64,000 bases of DNA from Planctomonas sp. JC2975. GTDB lineage: Bacteria > Actinomycetota > Actinomycetes > Actinomycetales > Microbacteriaceae. Location of the stretch: NCBI RefSeq assembly GCF_012985205.1, contig NZ_JABEKS010000001.1, forward strand, positions 1,054,001 to 1,118,000, given 5' to 3'. A program made the translations under genes and the position numbers. This document shows positions 19,859-28,143 of the stretch, in pieces (position 1 is the first letter of the stretch; every line of letters begins with the position of its first letter). Below the pieces are notes generated by a model. The model had not been told where the DNA came from. It ran no database searches and saw only the letters and a program-made list of their open reading frames with translations.

Positions 19859-20004
19859 CCCGACGCCGTGAGCGCCCGAAATGCACGACGGACCACAACG
19901 GGAGAGCCTGTGGGCCAGCTGTGCACTGTGCCTGAGCGACAAGGGACCATCCACGGCCGGAAAGTGTTCCAGCGACGCCGGGGCCGTGCCGACAGTATGG
20001 TCGA

Positions 20005-20403
20005 ATGACCGCCTCCGACATCATTCCCGAGCATCTCGTGGCACTGCTGAACGAACCTAACTTCGGATTCCTCGGCACCATCCGTCCAGACGACACGGTT
20101 CAGGTGAACCCGATGTGGTTCGAGTTCGACGGCGAGCTGATCCGCTTTACGCACACCACGAAGCGTCAGAAGTACCGCAACCTGCAGCGGAATCCGAGCA
20201 TGAGCCTCGCAGTGGTGCGCGAGCAGTCCTTCTACCGGTACCTCGAGATCCGCGGGCGACTGGTGGAGGTCGTCCCCGATCCGGACGGTGAGTTCTATGT
20301 TCGCCTGGCGCGACGCTACGGGGAGACGGATCCGCAGCCGCCGAAGGACAGGGCCGACCGCGTCATTCTCGTGATGAGCGTGGAGCACGCCGGCACCAAC
20401 TGA
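20005..20403 (+). CDS. PPOX-class (flavin/F420-type) split-barrel protein
   Basis: 132 residues matching the pyridoxamine 5'-phosphate oxidase fold family, in the small actinobacterial branch often annotated F420-dependent. Visible blocks: NFGFLGTIRPDDTVQVNPMWFEF, FTHTTKRQKYRNLQRNP and EIRGRLVEV. Its cofactor (FMN or F420) and substrate cannot be assigned from sequence. Single gene, divergent from SBP-VWA copy 2 and convergent with the phosphotransferase. No ribosome site precedes the ATG; TATGGT lies just upstream. Confidence 0.85.
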   Translation: MTASDIIPEHLVALLNEPNFGFLGTIRPDDTVQVNPMWFEFDGELIRFTHTTKRQKYRNLQRNPSMSLAVVREQSFYRYLEIRGRLVEVVPDPDGEFYVRLARRYGETDPQPPKDRADRVILVMSVEHAGTN

Positions 20404-20430
20404 CGTCGTCGATCGGCTCGGCGCCTCACA

Positions 20431-20463
20431 CGCACCCGAGCGCTGTTCTCGGGCTCGGGTGCG
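20431..20463. terminator. Hairpin between convergent PPOX and phosphotransferase genes
   Basis: A perfect 11-bp stem, CGCACCCGAGC with GCTCGGGTGCG, and an 11-nt loop, 27 bp past the PPOX stop and 49 bp past the facing stop. No T-tract. Bidirectional terminator inferred. Confidence 0.65.
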
Positions 20464-20512
20464 AACGTCCATGCACCCACGGCGTGTCGGCGAGCGTCGA
20501 AACGCGAGCGTC

Positions 20513-21709
20513 TCAGCCTGCGGCGTCGACCGCGTCCTTCATCGCCGCGCGGGCGTCATCGAGGTGATACACGCGTTCGCTCGGCTCGATGTGCGTCAGG
20601 AAGTCGTGCATCGTCACGGCGGCGCGCCATTCGGCCAGCGGACGCATGAGCTCGAGCGCGCCACGCGGATCACTCGAGGGGGCCGTTCGACGCCAGGTGC
20701 GCACCCACTCGTCGTGCACCGATGCCGCGTCGGAATCCGAGAGCACCTTTGTGAGCAGCAGGATGTCGTACGCCGGATGCGACAGCGACGCGTCTCCCCA
20801 GTCGATGACCACGGGCTCGGCGCCGCCGAGCCGCACGTTTCCTGCGTGCAGGTCGCCGTGCACCAGGGTGTCCGGGAGTCCGCACGCCGCCACCCGCTCC
20901 AGCCTTGCGGGAAGGGCCTCGATGAGCTCGCGGATGCCGTCCACGCTCTCGCTCCAGAGCCGCGCCACATCGACGAAACGCTCCGCCTTGAGACGACGAT
21001 CCGGCAGCCCGGCGGCGAGCAACTCGTCCGCGGCACCCGCGTACCTCGCCTGCACCGGATGGAAGAGTTCTGTGATGCGAACGCGGGTCTCAGCATCCGC
21101 GCCGTGTCCGTCAATGCCCGGCACGTCGGCGAGGAGGATCCGCCCGTGGTCATCGGCGGCCAGCGGCTCCGGCGCCAGCGCAGGTGCTGCGGCCCGCACG
21201 AGCCGCAGCACCTCCGGCTCGTGAGCGAAGAAGGGCGGCACCTGCTTGAGCCAGGCGACGGTGCCGGCCGGGGCGTCCATGCGCCAGATGGCTGACAGGT
21301 TCCAGCTGCGCTGCTGAGCCGCGTCGATGTCGTGGAGTCCACGACGTTCGAGTGCCGCTTGCGCCCACGCGACGGACGCGGCCGGCCCACCCGGCCGCGC
21401 CCATGGCATCCGCAGGGGATGCTCGGCAAGGTCGAGGTCGCCGGGCGCCGGGATCAGCGGCAGGGGCGACGACAGGGTCCGCGTGTCGACCTGCGCGAGG
21501 TACGTCACCTCGCCTCCTGACGCCGGGCGGCCCTCTCCGTGTCCGTGCAGCAGCCGCAGGACCTGCACGTCGACGCCGAAGGCCTCGCGCGCAGTGCGCA
21601 CCACCTCGTCGACGTCCTGCCACCACGGGTGCGCCACGGTGAAGGTCGGAAGCACGCCGAGCATGCCACCCGTCTGGTCGACGAGAACGAGGGTGGTGTC
21701 GCGTGGCAT
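20513..21709 (-). CDS. APH-type phosphotransferase with Nudix-like N-terminal domain
   Basis: 398 residues. The C-terminal two thirds is an aminoglycoside-phosphotransferase/choline-kinase fold with the catalytic loop LVHGDLHAGNV and metal motif VVIDWGD. The first 110 or so residues (LPTFTVAHPWWQDVDEVV, FGVDVQVLRLL, GGEVTYLAQVD) resemble a Nudix-like fold without a Nudix box; this two-part layout recurs in actinobacteria. The substrate is unknown and antibiotic resistance should not be assumed. The ATG at 21709 lies 6 nt after a TACCGT box, suggesting a leaderless transcript. Confidence 0.85.
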   Translation of the reverse strand: MPRDTTLVLVDQTGGMLGVLPTFTVAHPWWQDVDEVVRTAREAFGVDVQVLRLLHGHGEGRPASGGEVTYLAQVDTRTLSSPLPLIPAPGDLDLAEHPLRMPWARPGGPAASVAWAQAALERRGLHDIDAAQQRSWNLSAIWRMDAPAGTVAWLKQVPPFFAHEPEVLRLVRAAAPALAPEPLAADDHGRILLADVPGIDGHGADAETRVRITELFHPVQARYAGAADELLAAGLPDRRLKAERFVDVARLWSESVDGIRELIEALPARLERVAACGLPDTLVHGDLHAGNVRLGGAEPVVIDWGDASLSHPAYDILLLTKVLSDSDAASVHDEWVRTWRRTAPSSDPRGALELMRPLAEWRAAVTMHDFLTHIEPSERVYHLDDARAAMKDAVDAAG

Positions 21710-21715
21710 GCGACG

Positions 21716-21721
21716 ACGGTA
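21716..21721 (-). promoter_or_regulatory. Candidate leaderless promoter -10 (phosphotransferase)
   Basis: TACCGT, 6 nt before the ATG at 21709, with no ribosome site between. Fits a transcript starting at or next to the start codon. Confidence 0.45.
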
Positions 21722-21759
21722 GCGGGCGTCGGCATCCGGGTGCCAGCCCGCTCAGCGAG

Positions 21760-22590
21760 TCAGAGGATCACGCCGCCCGTCTGGCACGCTGGACAGTACT
21801 GCGCCGTCGTGCTCGCGAACGCGAAGTCGCGGATGGTGTCGTCGCATCCGGGGCAGGGCTCCCCCGCCTTGCCGTGCACCATCATCGCAGCGACTTTCGC
21901 CGCCTTGAGCTCGGAGATGGGGATGCCGTGCCGCGCGTCGATCGCGGAGCGGATCACCCCCGTGGTCTGCTCGAAGAGCCGGTCCAGTTCATCGGTCCCG
22001 AGCTCCGACGCGTGCACGACGGGGTTGAGTCTCGCGGCGAAGAGGATCTCGTCCGAATACGCGTTGCCGATCCCCGCTATCGACTTCTGCTCCTCGAGCA
22101 CCGCCTTCAGCTGCTTGCGACGACCCGCGAAAGCGCTGTCGAAGTCGGCGCGCGTGTAATGGGCTACCGCAGGATCGGGGCCGAGGCCGGCGACGGACGG
22201 CACATCGGATGCCGCATCCACGACCCACAGGGAGTGCGACACCCAGCCGCCGGAGTCGGTCAGGTCCAGCCGAATATCGCCCTCGAACTCGAGAGTGGCG
22301 AGCGCCGGTGCAGGAGTTGCAGAGTCGTCCGACGGTGATTCGCCCTCACCCCAGCGCGCCCAACCGTGGCGCCCGAGTGAGACGACGAGGTGCGCGTCGC
22401 CGATATCGAGGTCGAACATCTTGCCGTGCCTGGTCACCGAGGCCACGGATCGACCGATCAGGGTCGACGGCTGCCTCGAACGCGTCTTTATCATGCGGAA
22501 TTCGAGCACGTCGACAGACACCAACGCGCGTTCGCGCAGCCGCTCATCGAGATCGTCGGCGAGTGCCTGCACCTCAGGAGACTCGGGCAT
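21760..22590 (-). CDS. Fpg/Nei family DNA glycosylase
   Basis: Base-excision repair glycosylase/AP lyase acting on oxidised bases. 276 residues from the ATG at 22590, chosen because the family needs Pro2 and Glu3 at the N-terminus after Met removal (MPESPEVQ). The helix-two-turn-helix region includes EEQKSIAGIGNAYSDEIL. The C-terminus is a zinc finger with four cysteines (CPGC and CPAC). Whether it is Fpg- or Nei-like in substrate cannot be decided here. The end of the gene is 50 bp before the phosphotransferase start, on the same strand. Confidence 0.93.
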   Translation of the reverse strand: MPESPEVQALADDLDERLRERALVSVDVLEFRMIKTRSRQPSTLIGRSVASVTRHGKMFDLDIGDAHLVVSLGRHGWARWGEGESPSDDSATPAPALATLEFEGDIRLDLTDSGGWVSHSLWVVDAASDVPSVAGLGPDPAVAHYTRADFDSAFAGRRKQLKAVLEEQKSIAGIGNAYSDEILFAARLNPVVHASELGTDELDRLFEQTTGVIRSAIDARHGIPISELKAAKVAAMMVHGKAGEPCPGCDDTIRDFAFASTTAQYCPACQTGGVIL

Positions 22591-22741
22591 ATTCCGATCG
22601 TGCCACCAAGGACCGACAGTCGGCACGCCTTCGGTGTGCACGGACCTCGGGAGTCGATGACGAGCGCGCACGGACAGGAGGGCGACGACTCCGGCGTCGA
22701 CGACAGCCGACGACTCCCCGGCGCGAACCGGGAGCGCTTCA

Positions 22742-22765
22742 CCGTCGAACCTCTGCGTTCGACGG
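22742..22765 (-). terminator. Terminator-like hairpin after the SRPBCC gene
   Basis: Perfect 9-bp stem CCGTCGAAC/GTTCGACGG with a 6-nt loop, 26 nt downstream of the SRPBCC stop on the minus strand. No T-run follows. Confidence 0.55.
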
Positions 22766-22790
22766 AGATCAGAACAGAACTAGACGCAGG

Positions 22791-23249
22791 TCATCGGCCC
22801 TCGACCAGTGCAGCGAGCCGGTCGACGGACGCCATCAGCCGTTCCGGCGTGGTCGCTCTTGCACGTTCCAGACGCCCTTCGTCGGTCAGCGCCGTCCAGT
22901 CGTAGGAGTGCGTGACGCGGGTCACGCCGTCCCCATCGTCCTCCAGCTCCCATCGCCACAGCTGACCGATCGGCGGCTTGCCGGCCTCGGCGGGCATCCA
23001 GCCGATACACCTGCCCTCCTCGAACTCCACGACGTGGTTCTCGCGCACGCTGCCGCCGCGATTCGTCATCACGAAGACGTCGCCGACGGAGCGCACGCGC
23101 TGACCTGTCGCGGCGTGGCCGAGGTTCTCGTTGCCATCCCAGCGGGGTTGCTCCGACGGATCCGCGATCAACTCGAAGATCACCGACGACGGTGCTGCGA
23201 TCTCCCTGCTGGCTGTGACGAGGCGGTTCTCGTGTGCCGAATCGGTCAT
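22791..23249 (-). CDS. SRPBCC (START/Bet v1-like) family protein
   Basis: 152 residues of the polyketide cyclase/dehydrase-like helix-grip fold: SREIAAPSSVIFELIADPSEQPRWDG at the start, RENHVVEFEEGRCIGW in the middle and a long C-terminal helix (TTPERLMASVDRLAALVEG). The family binds hydrophobic ligands or acts in small-molecule metabolism; no specific role can be assigned. It sits between ychF and the glycosylase gene on the same strand. The ATG at 23249 starts within 90 bp of the ychF stop. Confidence 0.82.
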   Translation of the reverse strand: MTDSAHENRLVTASREIAAPSSVIFELIADPSEQPRWDGNENLGHAATGQRVRSVGDVFVMTNRGGSVRENHVVEFEEGRCIGWMPAEAGKPPIGQLWRWELEDDGDGVTRVTHSYDWTALTDEGRLERARATTPERLMASVDRLAALVEGR

Positions 23250-23335
23250 GGCCCCAATTCTCGCTCTCTTCGCCGGGCGGTCCGATGCCGTCCGGCGAAC
23301 CCGATCCCCAGAGACATCGCGTGCCGGCGACCGGA

Positions 23336-24409
23336 CTACACGTTGAAGCGGAACTCCACCACGTCGCCGTCCTGCATGACGTAGTCCTTGCCCTCGAGGC
23401 GCGCCTTGCCGTGAGCACGGGCCTCGTGCACCGATCCGAGCTCGACGAGATCGCCGAACGAGATGACCTCCGCCTTGATGAAGCCCTTCTCGAAGTCGGT
23501 GTGGATCACGCCTGCCGCCTGCGGAGCCTTCCAGCCCTTGTGGATGGTCCAGGCACGCGACTCCTTCGGCCCTGCGGTGAGGAACGTCTGCAAGCCGAGC
23601 GTGTCGAATCCGATGCGGGCGAGCTGGTCGAGGCCGCTCTCCTCCTGGCCGGTGGATGCCAGCAGCTCCGCGGCATCCTCCTCGTCGAGGTCGATCAGCT
23701 CAGACTCGAGCTTCGCGTCGAGGAACACGGCCTGGGCCGGCGCGACGAGTGAGGCGAGCTCGGCCTTGCGCGCGGCATCCTGCAGCACTGCCTCGTCCAC
23801 GTTGAACACGAAGATGAACGGCTTCGACGTGAGAAGTCCGAGCTCCTTGACGGGAGCGAGATCCAGACCGGATGCCGACAGCAGCACGCCCCGCTCGAGC
23901 GAGTCCTTCGCTGCGTTCGCTGCCTCGAGCACGGAGGGGTCGAGCTTGCGACCGCGCACCTCCTTCTCGTACCGGGTGATGGCCTTCTCGAGCGTCTGGA
24001 GGTCGGCGAGCATCAGCTCGGCGCCGATCGTCTCCAGGTCGTTCGCGGGATTCACCTCTCCCTCCACGTGCACCACGTCGGAGTCGGCGAATCCGCGCAC
24101 GACCTGGGCGATGGCATCCGCTTCACGGATGTTCGCGAGGAACTGGTTGCCCAGACCTTCACCGGTGGACGCGCCGCGCACGATGCCCGCGATGTCCACG
24201 AAGCTCACCGTGGCAGGCACGATGCGCTCGGAGTGGAAGAGGTCGGAGAGCGTCGTCAGGCGCGGGTCCGGCAGGTTCACCACGCCGACGTTCGGCTCGA
24301 TGGTCGCGAACGGATAGTTCGCCGCGAGCACCTGGTTCTTGGTCAGCGCGTTGAAGAGCGTGGACTTGCCGACGTTGGGCAGGCCGACGATGCCGATAGT
24401 GAGAGCCAC
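23336..24409 (-). CDS. ychF: Redox-regulated ribosome-associated ATPase YchF/OLA1
   Basis: 357-residue Obg-family P-loop protein that binds ATP rather than GTP and associates with ribosomes. The G1 motif is GLPNVGKSTLFNAL, G3 is DIAGIV, and the C-terminal TGS-like domain ends DVVEFRFNV. Length and order match the family exactly. The start is a GTG at 24409; a TACGAT box lies 8 nt upstream and there is no ribosome site, so a leaderless mRNA is likely. Confidence 0.97.
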   Translation of the reverse strand: MALTIGIVGLPNVGKSTLFNALTKNQVLAANYPFATIEPNVGVVNLPDPRLTTLSDLFHSERIVPATVSFVDIAGIVRGASTGEGLGNQFLANIREADAIAQVVRGFADSDVVHVEGEVNPANDLETIGAELMLADLQTLEKAITRYEKEVRGRKLDPSVLEAANAAKDSLERGVLLSASGLDLAPVKELGLLTSKPFIFVFNVDEAVLQDAARKAELASLVAPAQAVFLDAKLESELIDLDEEDAAELLASTGQEESGLDQLARIGFDTLGLQTFLTAGPKESRAWTIHKGWKAPQAAGVIHTDFEKGFIKAEVISFGDLVELGSVHEARAHGKARLEGKDYVMQDGDVVEFRFNV

Positions 24410-24417
24410 GGGGATCC

Positions 24418-24423
24418 ATCGTA
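24418..24423 (-). promoter_or_regulatory. Candidate leaderless promoter -10 (ychF)
   Basis: TACGAT, 8 nt before the GTG start of ychF. Confidence 0.4.
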
Positions 24424-24440
24424 TCCGGCCGCGGGAGCGC

Positions 24441-25187
24441 TCATCGTGCCCCGGGCAGCGTGCGCAGCAGTTCGGGCAACACGCGAAGATCGGAGATCAC
24501 ATGATCGGGGCGGCCGGCGATCGGGGCACTTGTCGATGCGCCGTGCCGGTCGACCCACACGGAACGAACGCGAGCCGCAGCGGCGCCGGCGATATCGGCC
24601 TCGAGGTTGTCGCCGATGTGCACGGCGTGTTCCGGCCGGGCACCGATCGCATCGAGCGCGGCGGTGAAGATCGCGGGATGCGGCTTCGCCACCCCTATCT
24701 CCGCCGAGACGATCACGGCATCGAAGAGGTCGTCGATGCCGATCGCTGTGAGCTTCGAGCGTTGCTGGGCACTCGGTCCATTCGTTATGAGCGCCAGGCG
24801 AAGGTTCGCGTCGCTGCGCAGGTCGGTAAGCACCTCGAGAGCCTCTGGATACAGTTCGAAGACAGCGAACTCCTCGGCTCGGTTCAGATCGACGGCGCGG
24901 CGCACGACGGCCTCGTCGTGCACACCGAGATCGGCGAGTGCGTGCTGCCAGGCGGCGCGATGCGCCGCATCCGCCGCCACCCGCCCCGTCATCCAGTCGT
25001 CGCCGATCTCTGGCCAGCCCTCCCACCAGGCGCGGCGGTTCGCCTCGGCGAGCTGCTCGGCGTCGATGCGCGCGTCATCCTTCGCGAGCGTCGCACAGAC
25101 CCGTCGCACCACGCCGTCGATGTGGTCGTCGCGCAGAAGCGTGCCGTCGAGATCGAAACAGATCGCGGTGATCGCGCTCGCTGTCAC
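24441..25187 (-). CDS. HAD-superfamily hydrolase (subfamily IA)
   Basis: 248-residue haloacid-dehalogenase-type phosphatase. Motif I is CFDLDGTLL with the nucleophilic Asp, motif II is ALITNGPSAQQ, and motif III/IV is AKPHPAIF followed by VHIGDNLEADIAGA. It has a helical cap as in subfamily IA. The substrate is unknown. The GTG at 25187 overlaps the methyltransferase stop by 4 bp (GTGA), so the two are translationally coupled. Confidence 0.92.
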   Translation of the reverse strand: MTASAITAICFDLDGTLLRDDHIDGVVRRVCATLAKDDARIDAEQLAEANRRAWWEGWPEIGDDWMTGRVAADAAHRAAWQHALADLGVHDEAVVRRAVDLNRAEEFAVFELYPEALEVLTDLRSDANLRLALITNGPSAQQRSKLTAIGIDDLFDAVIVSAEIGVAKPHPAIFTAALDAIGARPEHAVHIGDNLEADIAGAAAARVRSVWVDRHGASTSAPIAGRPDHVISDLRVLPELLRTLPGAR

Positions 25188-25933
25188 GGCCGCACGTACC
25201 GGAACGCGAGCGTCATGTATGGGAGCTCGATGACCTCGTGCCCTGCGATCTGCGGATGCGTGTCGAGCAGGTCTCCGACAGCGGCGAGCGTCTCTTCCTG
25301 CTGCGCGGCATTCATGACGGCGAAGTAGCTGCGCGAGCGGACGAGGTCGAGGATTCCGTCCCGGTCGAACGGCTGGGTCCATCCGAAGGATGCCCGCTCC
25401 GGCTGTCCGAATGGTGCGTGCACGTGCGGATCGTCGTCCATCCCTTCGGTGAACTGGTCGCCGTCGGCGTGCATCGCGACGCCCAGCTTCCTGACCCAGT
25501 CGACTCGCTCGTCGCGGAAGTTCCAGATGAGGCCGAGCGTCCCGCCCGGCTTGAGCACGCGCCCCACCTCGCGCGATGCGACGGGCGGGTCGACCCAGTG
25601 CCAGGCCTGGGCGAAAGTCACGGCGTCGACGGACTCGTCGGGCAGCGGCATCCGCTCCCCTGTCCCGATCAGCGTCTCGACGCCGGACACCGTCGACCTC
25701 AGCACGCGGAGCATCTCCTCCGACGGATCGACGGCAAGGATCTCACGGCCCTCGGCGACCAGTGCACGGGTCAGCTTGCCCGTTCCGGCGCCGACGTCGA
25801 CCACATGACGCTGCTCGGGACGGACCAGCCAGGCGACGGCATCTGCGGGGTATTCCGGGCGGGATGCCTCGTACACGTCTGCCACGGAACCGAACGACCG
25901 CGCATGCTCGAGCTTCTCTTCACGTGAGCGCAT
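25184..25933 (-). CDS. Class I SAM-dependent methyltransferase
   Basis: 249 residues with the Rossmann-type SAM fold: motif I VVDVGAGTGKLTRAL, motif II around ILAVDPSEEML, and a Methyltransf_11-like DAVTFAQAWHWVDP. The substrate is not evident. The ATG at 25933 follows TACGCT by 6 nt, suggesting a leaderless transcript. It is first in a two-gene unit with the HAD hydrolase. Confidence 0.88.
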   Translation of the reverse strand: MRSREEKLEHARSFGSVADVYEASRPEYPADAVAWLVRPEQRHVVDVGAGTGKLTRALVAEGREILAVDPSEEMLRVLRSTVSGVETLIGTGERMPLPDESVDAVTFAQAWHWVDPPVASREVGRVLKPGGTLGLIWNFRDERVDWVRKLGVAMHADGDQFTEGMDDDPHVHAPFGQPERASFGWTQPFDRDGILDLVRSRSYFAVMNAAQQEETLAAVGDLLDTHPQIAGHEVIELPYMTLAFRYVRP

Positions 25934-25939
25934 GCGACC

Positions 25940-25945
25940 AGCGTA
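25940..25945 (-). promoter_or_regulatory. Candidate leaderless promoter -10 (methyltransferase)
   Basis: TACGCT, 6 nt before the ATG at 25933, no ribosome site between. Confidence 0.45.
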
Positions 25946-25989
25946 TGGGTCGGAAGTAGTGTCGCGCGTGTCGGATCCCGGGGACGGAT

Positions 25990-26021
25990 GAGGGGCTCGG
26001 CGCCGAAGCACCGAGCCCCTC
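25990..26021 (-). terminator. Terminator-like hairpin after the ABC exporter operon
   Basis: Perfect 11-bp stem GAGGGGCTCGG/CCGAGCCCCTC with a 10-nt loop, 17 nt past the exporter stop on the minus strand. No T-tract. Confidence 0.65.
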
Positions 26022-26037
26022 GCGGACGCACCGGGAC

Positions 26038-28143
26038 TCAGTCCACGATCGCAGCGTCCGGTTCGTCGCTCTCGGCGATCTCTGCGGCCTCTGCCGCGAG
26101 CCGGTCGCCCTGGATGTCGGCGAATTCCTCGTCGAGGTCGGTCGCCGCCTGCTCGAACTGCGCGTTGTACAGCCGGTAGTAGGCGCCCTTCGACGCGATG
26201 AGCTGCGCGTGGTTGCCCTGTTCCACGATGTCGCCGTGCTCCATCACCAGAATCAGGTCTGCGTCACGGATGGTCGACAGGCGGTGCGCGATCACGAACG
26301 ACGTGCGTCCCTGACGCAGCGCGTTCATCGCGTGCTGCAGCAGGAGCTCGGTGCGGGTGTCGACGGAGCTGGTCGCCTCGTCGAGGATCAGCACGCTGGG
26401 CTTGGCCACGAACGCGCGCGCGATCGTGATCAGCTGCTTCTCGCCCGCCGACACGTTCGAGGCGTCCTCGTCGAGGGTTGTCTCGTATCCGTCGGGCAAC
26501 GAGTGCACGAAGCGGTCGACATACGTGGCTTCCGCGGCCTCGTGGATCTCGGCGTCCGTGGCATCCGCGCGGCCGTACCGGATGTTCTCCCTGATCGTCC
26601 CCGCGAACAGCCACGGGTCCTGAAGCACCATGCCGGTCTTGGCACGGATGTCGTGGCGCGTGAGGTCCGCGATGTTCTGGCCGTTGAGCAGGATGCGACC
26701 GCCGTCCAGCTCGTAGAACCGCATGATCAGGTTCACCAGCGTGGTCTTGCCGGCGCCGGTCGGACCGACGATGGCGACGGTCTGGCCCGGCTCGACGCGG
26801 AACGACAGGTCACGGATGAGCGGTCGCTCCGGGTTGTACGAGAACGACACGTGCTCGAACTCGATGGTGCCGTCGCCGTCGACCGGCGCCGGGGCGTCCG
26901 GCGCGTCCGGCTCCTGCTCGTCCTGGTCGAGCAGCTCGAACACGCGCTCGGCGGATGCCGTGCCCGACTGGACAACTGCGGCCATGCCGCCCAGCTGCGA
27001 CAGCGGCTGAGTGAACTGCTGCGAGTACTGGATGAAGGCCTGCACATCGCCCAGTCGGAGCTGTCCTCCAGCGACCATGAGCGCACCGATCACGGCGATG
27101 CCCACGTACGTGAGGTTTCCGATGAACTGCATCGCGGGCATCATCGTGTTCGACAGGAACTGCGCCTTGAAGGATGCCTGGTACAGCTCCTCGTTCTCCG
27201 CCCTGAACGCGTCGCGCGAGCTCTTCTCGCGTCCGAACACCTTGACGAGCGCATGCCCGGAGAACGACTCCTCGACGCGGGCGTTCAAGCGGCCGACCTT
27301 GCGCCACTGCACACCGAACGCCTTCTGCGAGCGCGGACCGATGACGCCGAAGATCACCGCCATCAGCGGGAGCGAGACCAGGGCGACAAGCGTGAGCTGC
27401 CACGAGATCGACAGCATCATGATGAGCACGCCGAGCACGGTCAGCACGCTCGTGAGAGCGCTGGACAGCGACTGCTGCATCATCTGCGTGATGTTGTCGA
27501 TGTCGTTCGTCACGCGCGAGATGAGCTCGCCGCGCTGCACGCGGTCGAAGTAGCTCAGCGGAAGACGGTTGATCTTCGACTCGACCTGCTCGCGCAGCCG
27601 CCACATGGCGGTCACCATGATGACGTTGATGATGTAGCCCTGCAGCCAGTTGAGCACTGCAGAAACCACGTACAGCGCGAGCACGATCATCAGAACCTGA
27701 CCGAGCCGCGTGAAGTCGACCCCCGTGCCGGGCACCACATGCTGCATCGCCTGCACGATGTTCGCGAGGTCGTGCTGGCCGGATGCATTGAGGCCGGCGA
27801 CCACCTGGGCCTGCGTTGCACCCTTCGGCAGGTTCTTCGAGATGACGCCCTCGAACAGGATGTTCGTCGCCTCACCGAGCACCTTCGGCGCGGCCACCGT
27901 GCAGGCGACCGCGAGCGCGCCGAGGATCGACGCGAACGTGAAGGCCACCGCGTTGGGCTTCAGCAGCCCGATCAGCCGACGGAACGAGGGCCCGAAATGC
28001 TTCGCCTTACCAGGCGCGACTCCGCCGCTCCAGTCGTCGGAGGAGAGTCTTGCCTGCTCGGCCTGCTCGAGCTCGAGCTTCTCCTCGGCGGTGGGCTCAT
28101 CCGTCGTCGCTGCGCGCTTCGCGCCGTTCTTCGCGGCGCTCAT
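26038..28143 (-). CDS. ABC exporter half-transporter, subunit 2 (long)
   Basis: 701 residues: a long charged cytoplasmic N-terminus, six transmembrane helices, then a nucleotide-binding domain. Walker A is GPTGAGKTTLV and Walker B ends LILDEATSS with the catalytic Glu589 present. The signature is SAGEK (565-569) rather than SGGQ. It pairs with the gene directly upstream, which it overlaps by 4 bp (ATGA), so the two probably form one heterodimeric multidrug/lipid-type exporter. The C-terminus is an acidic extension of about 50 residues. Cargo unknown. Confidence 0.92.
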   Translation of the reverse strand: MSAAKNGAKRAATTDEPTAEEKLELEQAEQARLSSDDWSGGVAPGKAKHFGPSFRRLIGLLKPNAVAFTFASILGALAVACTVAAPKVLGEATNILFEGVISKNLPKGATQAQVVAGLNASGQHDLANIVQAMQHVVPGTGVDFTRLGQVLMIVLALYVVSAVLNWLQGYIINVIMVTAMWRLREQVESKINRLPLSYFDRVQRGELISRVTNDIDNITQMMQQSLSSALTSVLTVLGVLIMMLSISWQLTLVALVSLPLMAVIFGVIGPRSQKAFGVQWRKVGRLNARVEESFSGHALVKVFGREKSSRDAFRAENEELYQASFKAQFLSNTMMPAMQFIGNLTYVGIAVIGALMVAGGQLRLGDVQAFIQYSQQFTQPLSQLGGMAAVVQSGTASAERVFELLDQDEQEPDAPDAPAPVDGDGTIEFEHVSFSYNPERPLIRDLSFRVEPGQTVAIVGPTGAGKTTLVNLIMRFYELDGGRILLNGQNIADLTRHDIRAKTGMVLQDPWLFAGTIRENIRYGRADATDAEIHEAAEATYVDRFVHSLPDGYETTLDEDASNVSAGEKQLITIARAFVAKPSVLILDEATSSVDTRTELLLQHAMNALRQGRTSFVIAHRLSTIRDADLILVMEHGDIVEQGNHAQLIASKGAYYRLYNAQFEQAATDLDEEFADIQGDRLAAEAAEIAESDEPDAAIVD

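Noticed and set aside
20513-21709. Aminoglycoside resistance gene
   Set aside because: Only the general kinase fold motifs are seen; no feature links it to a known resistance enzyme class.
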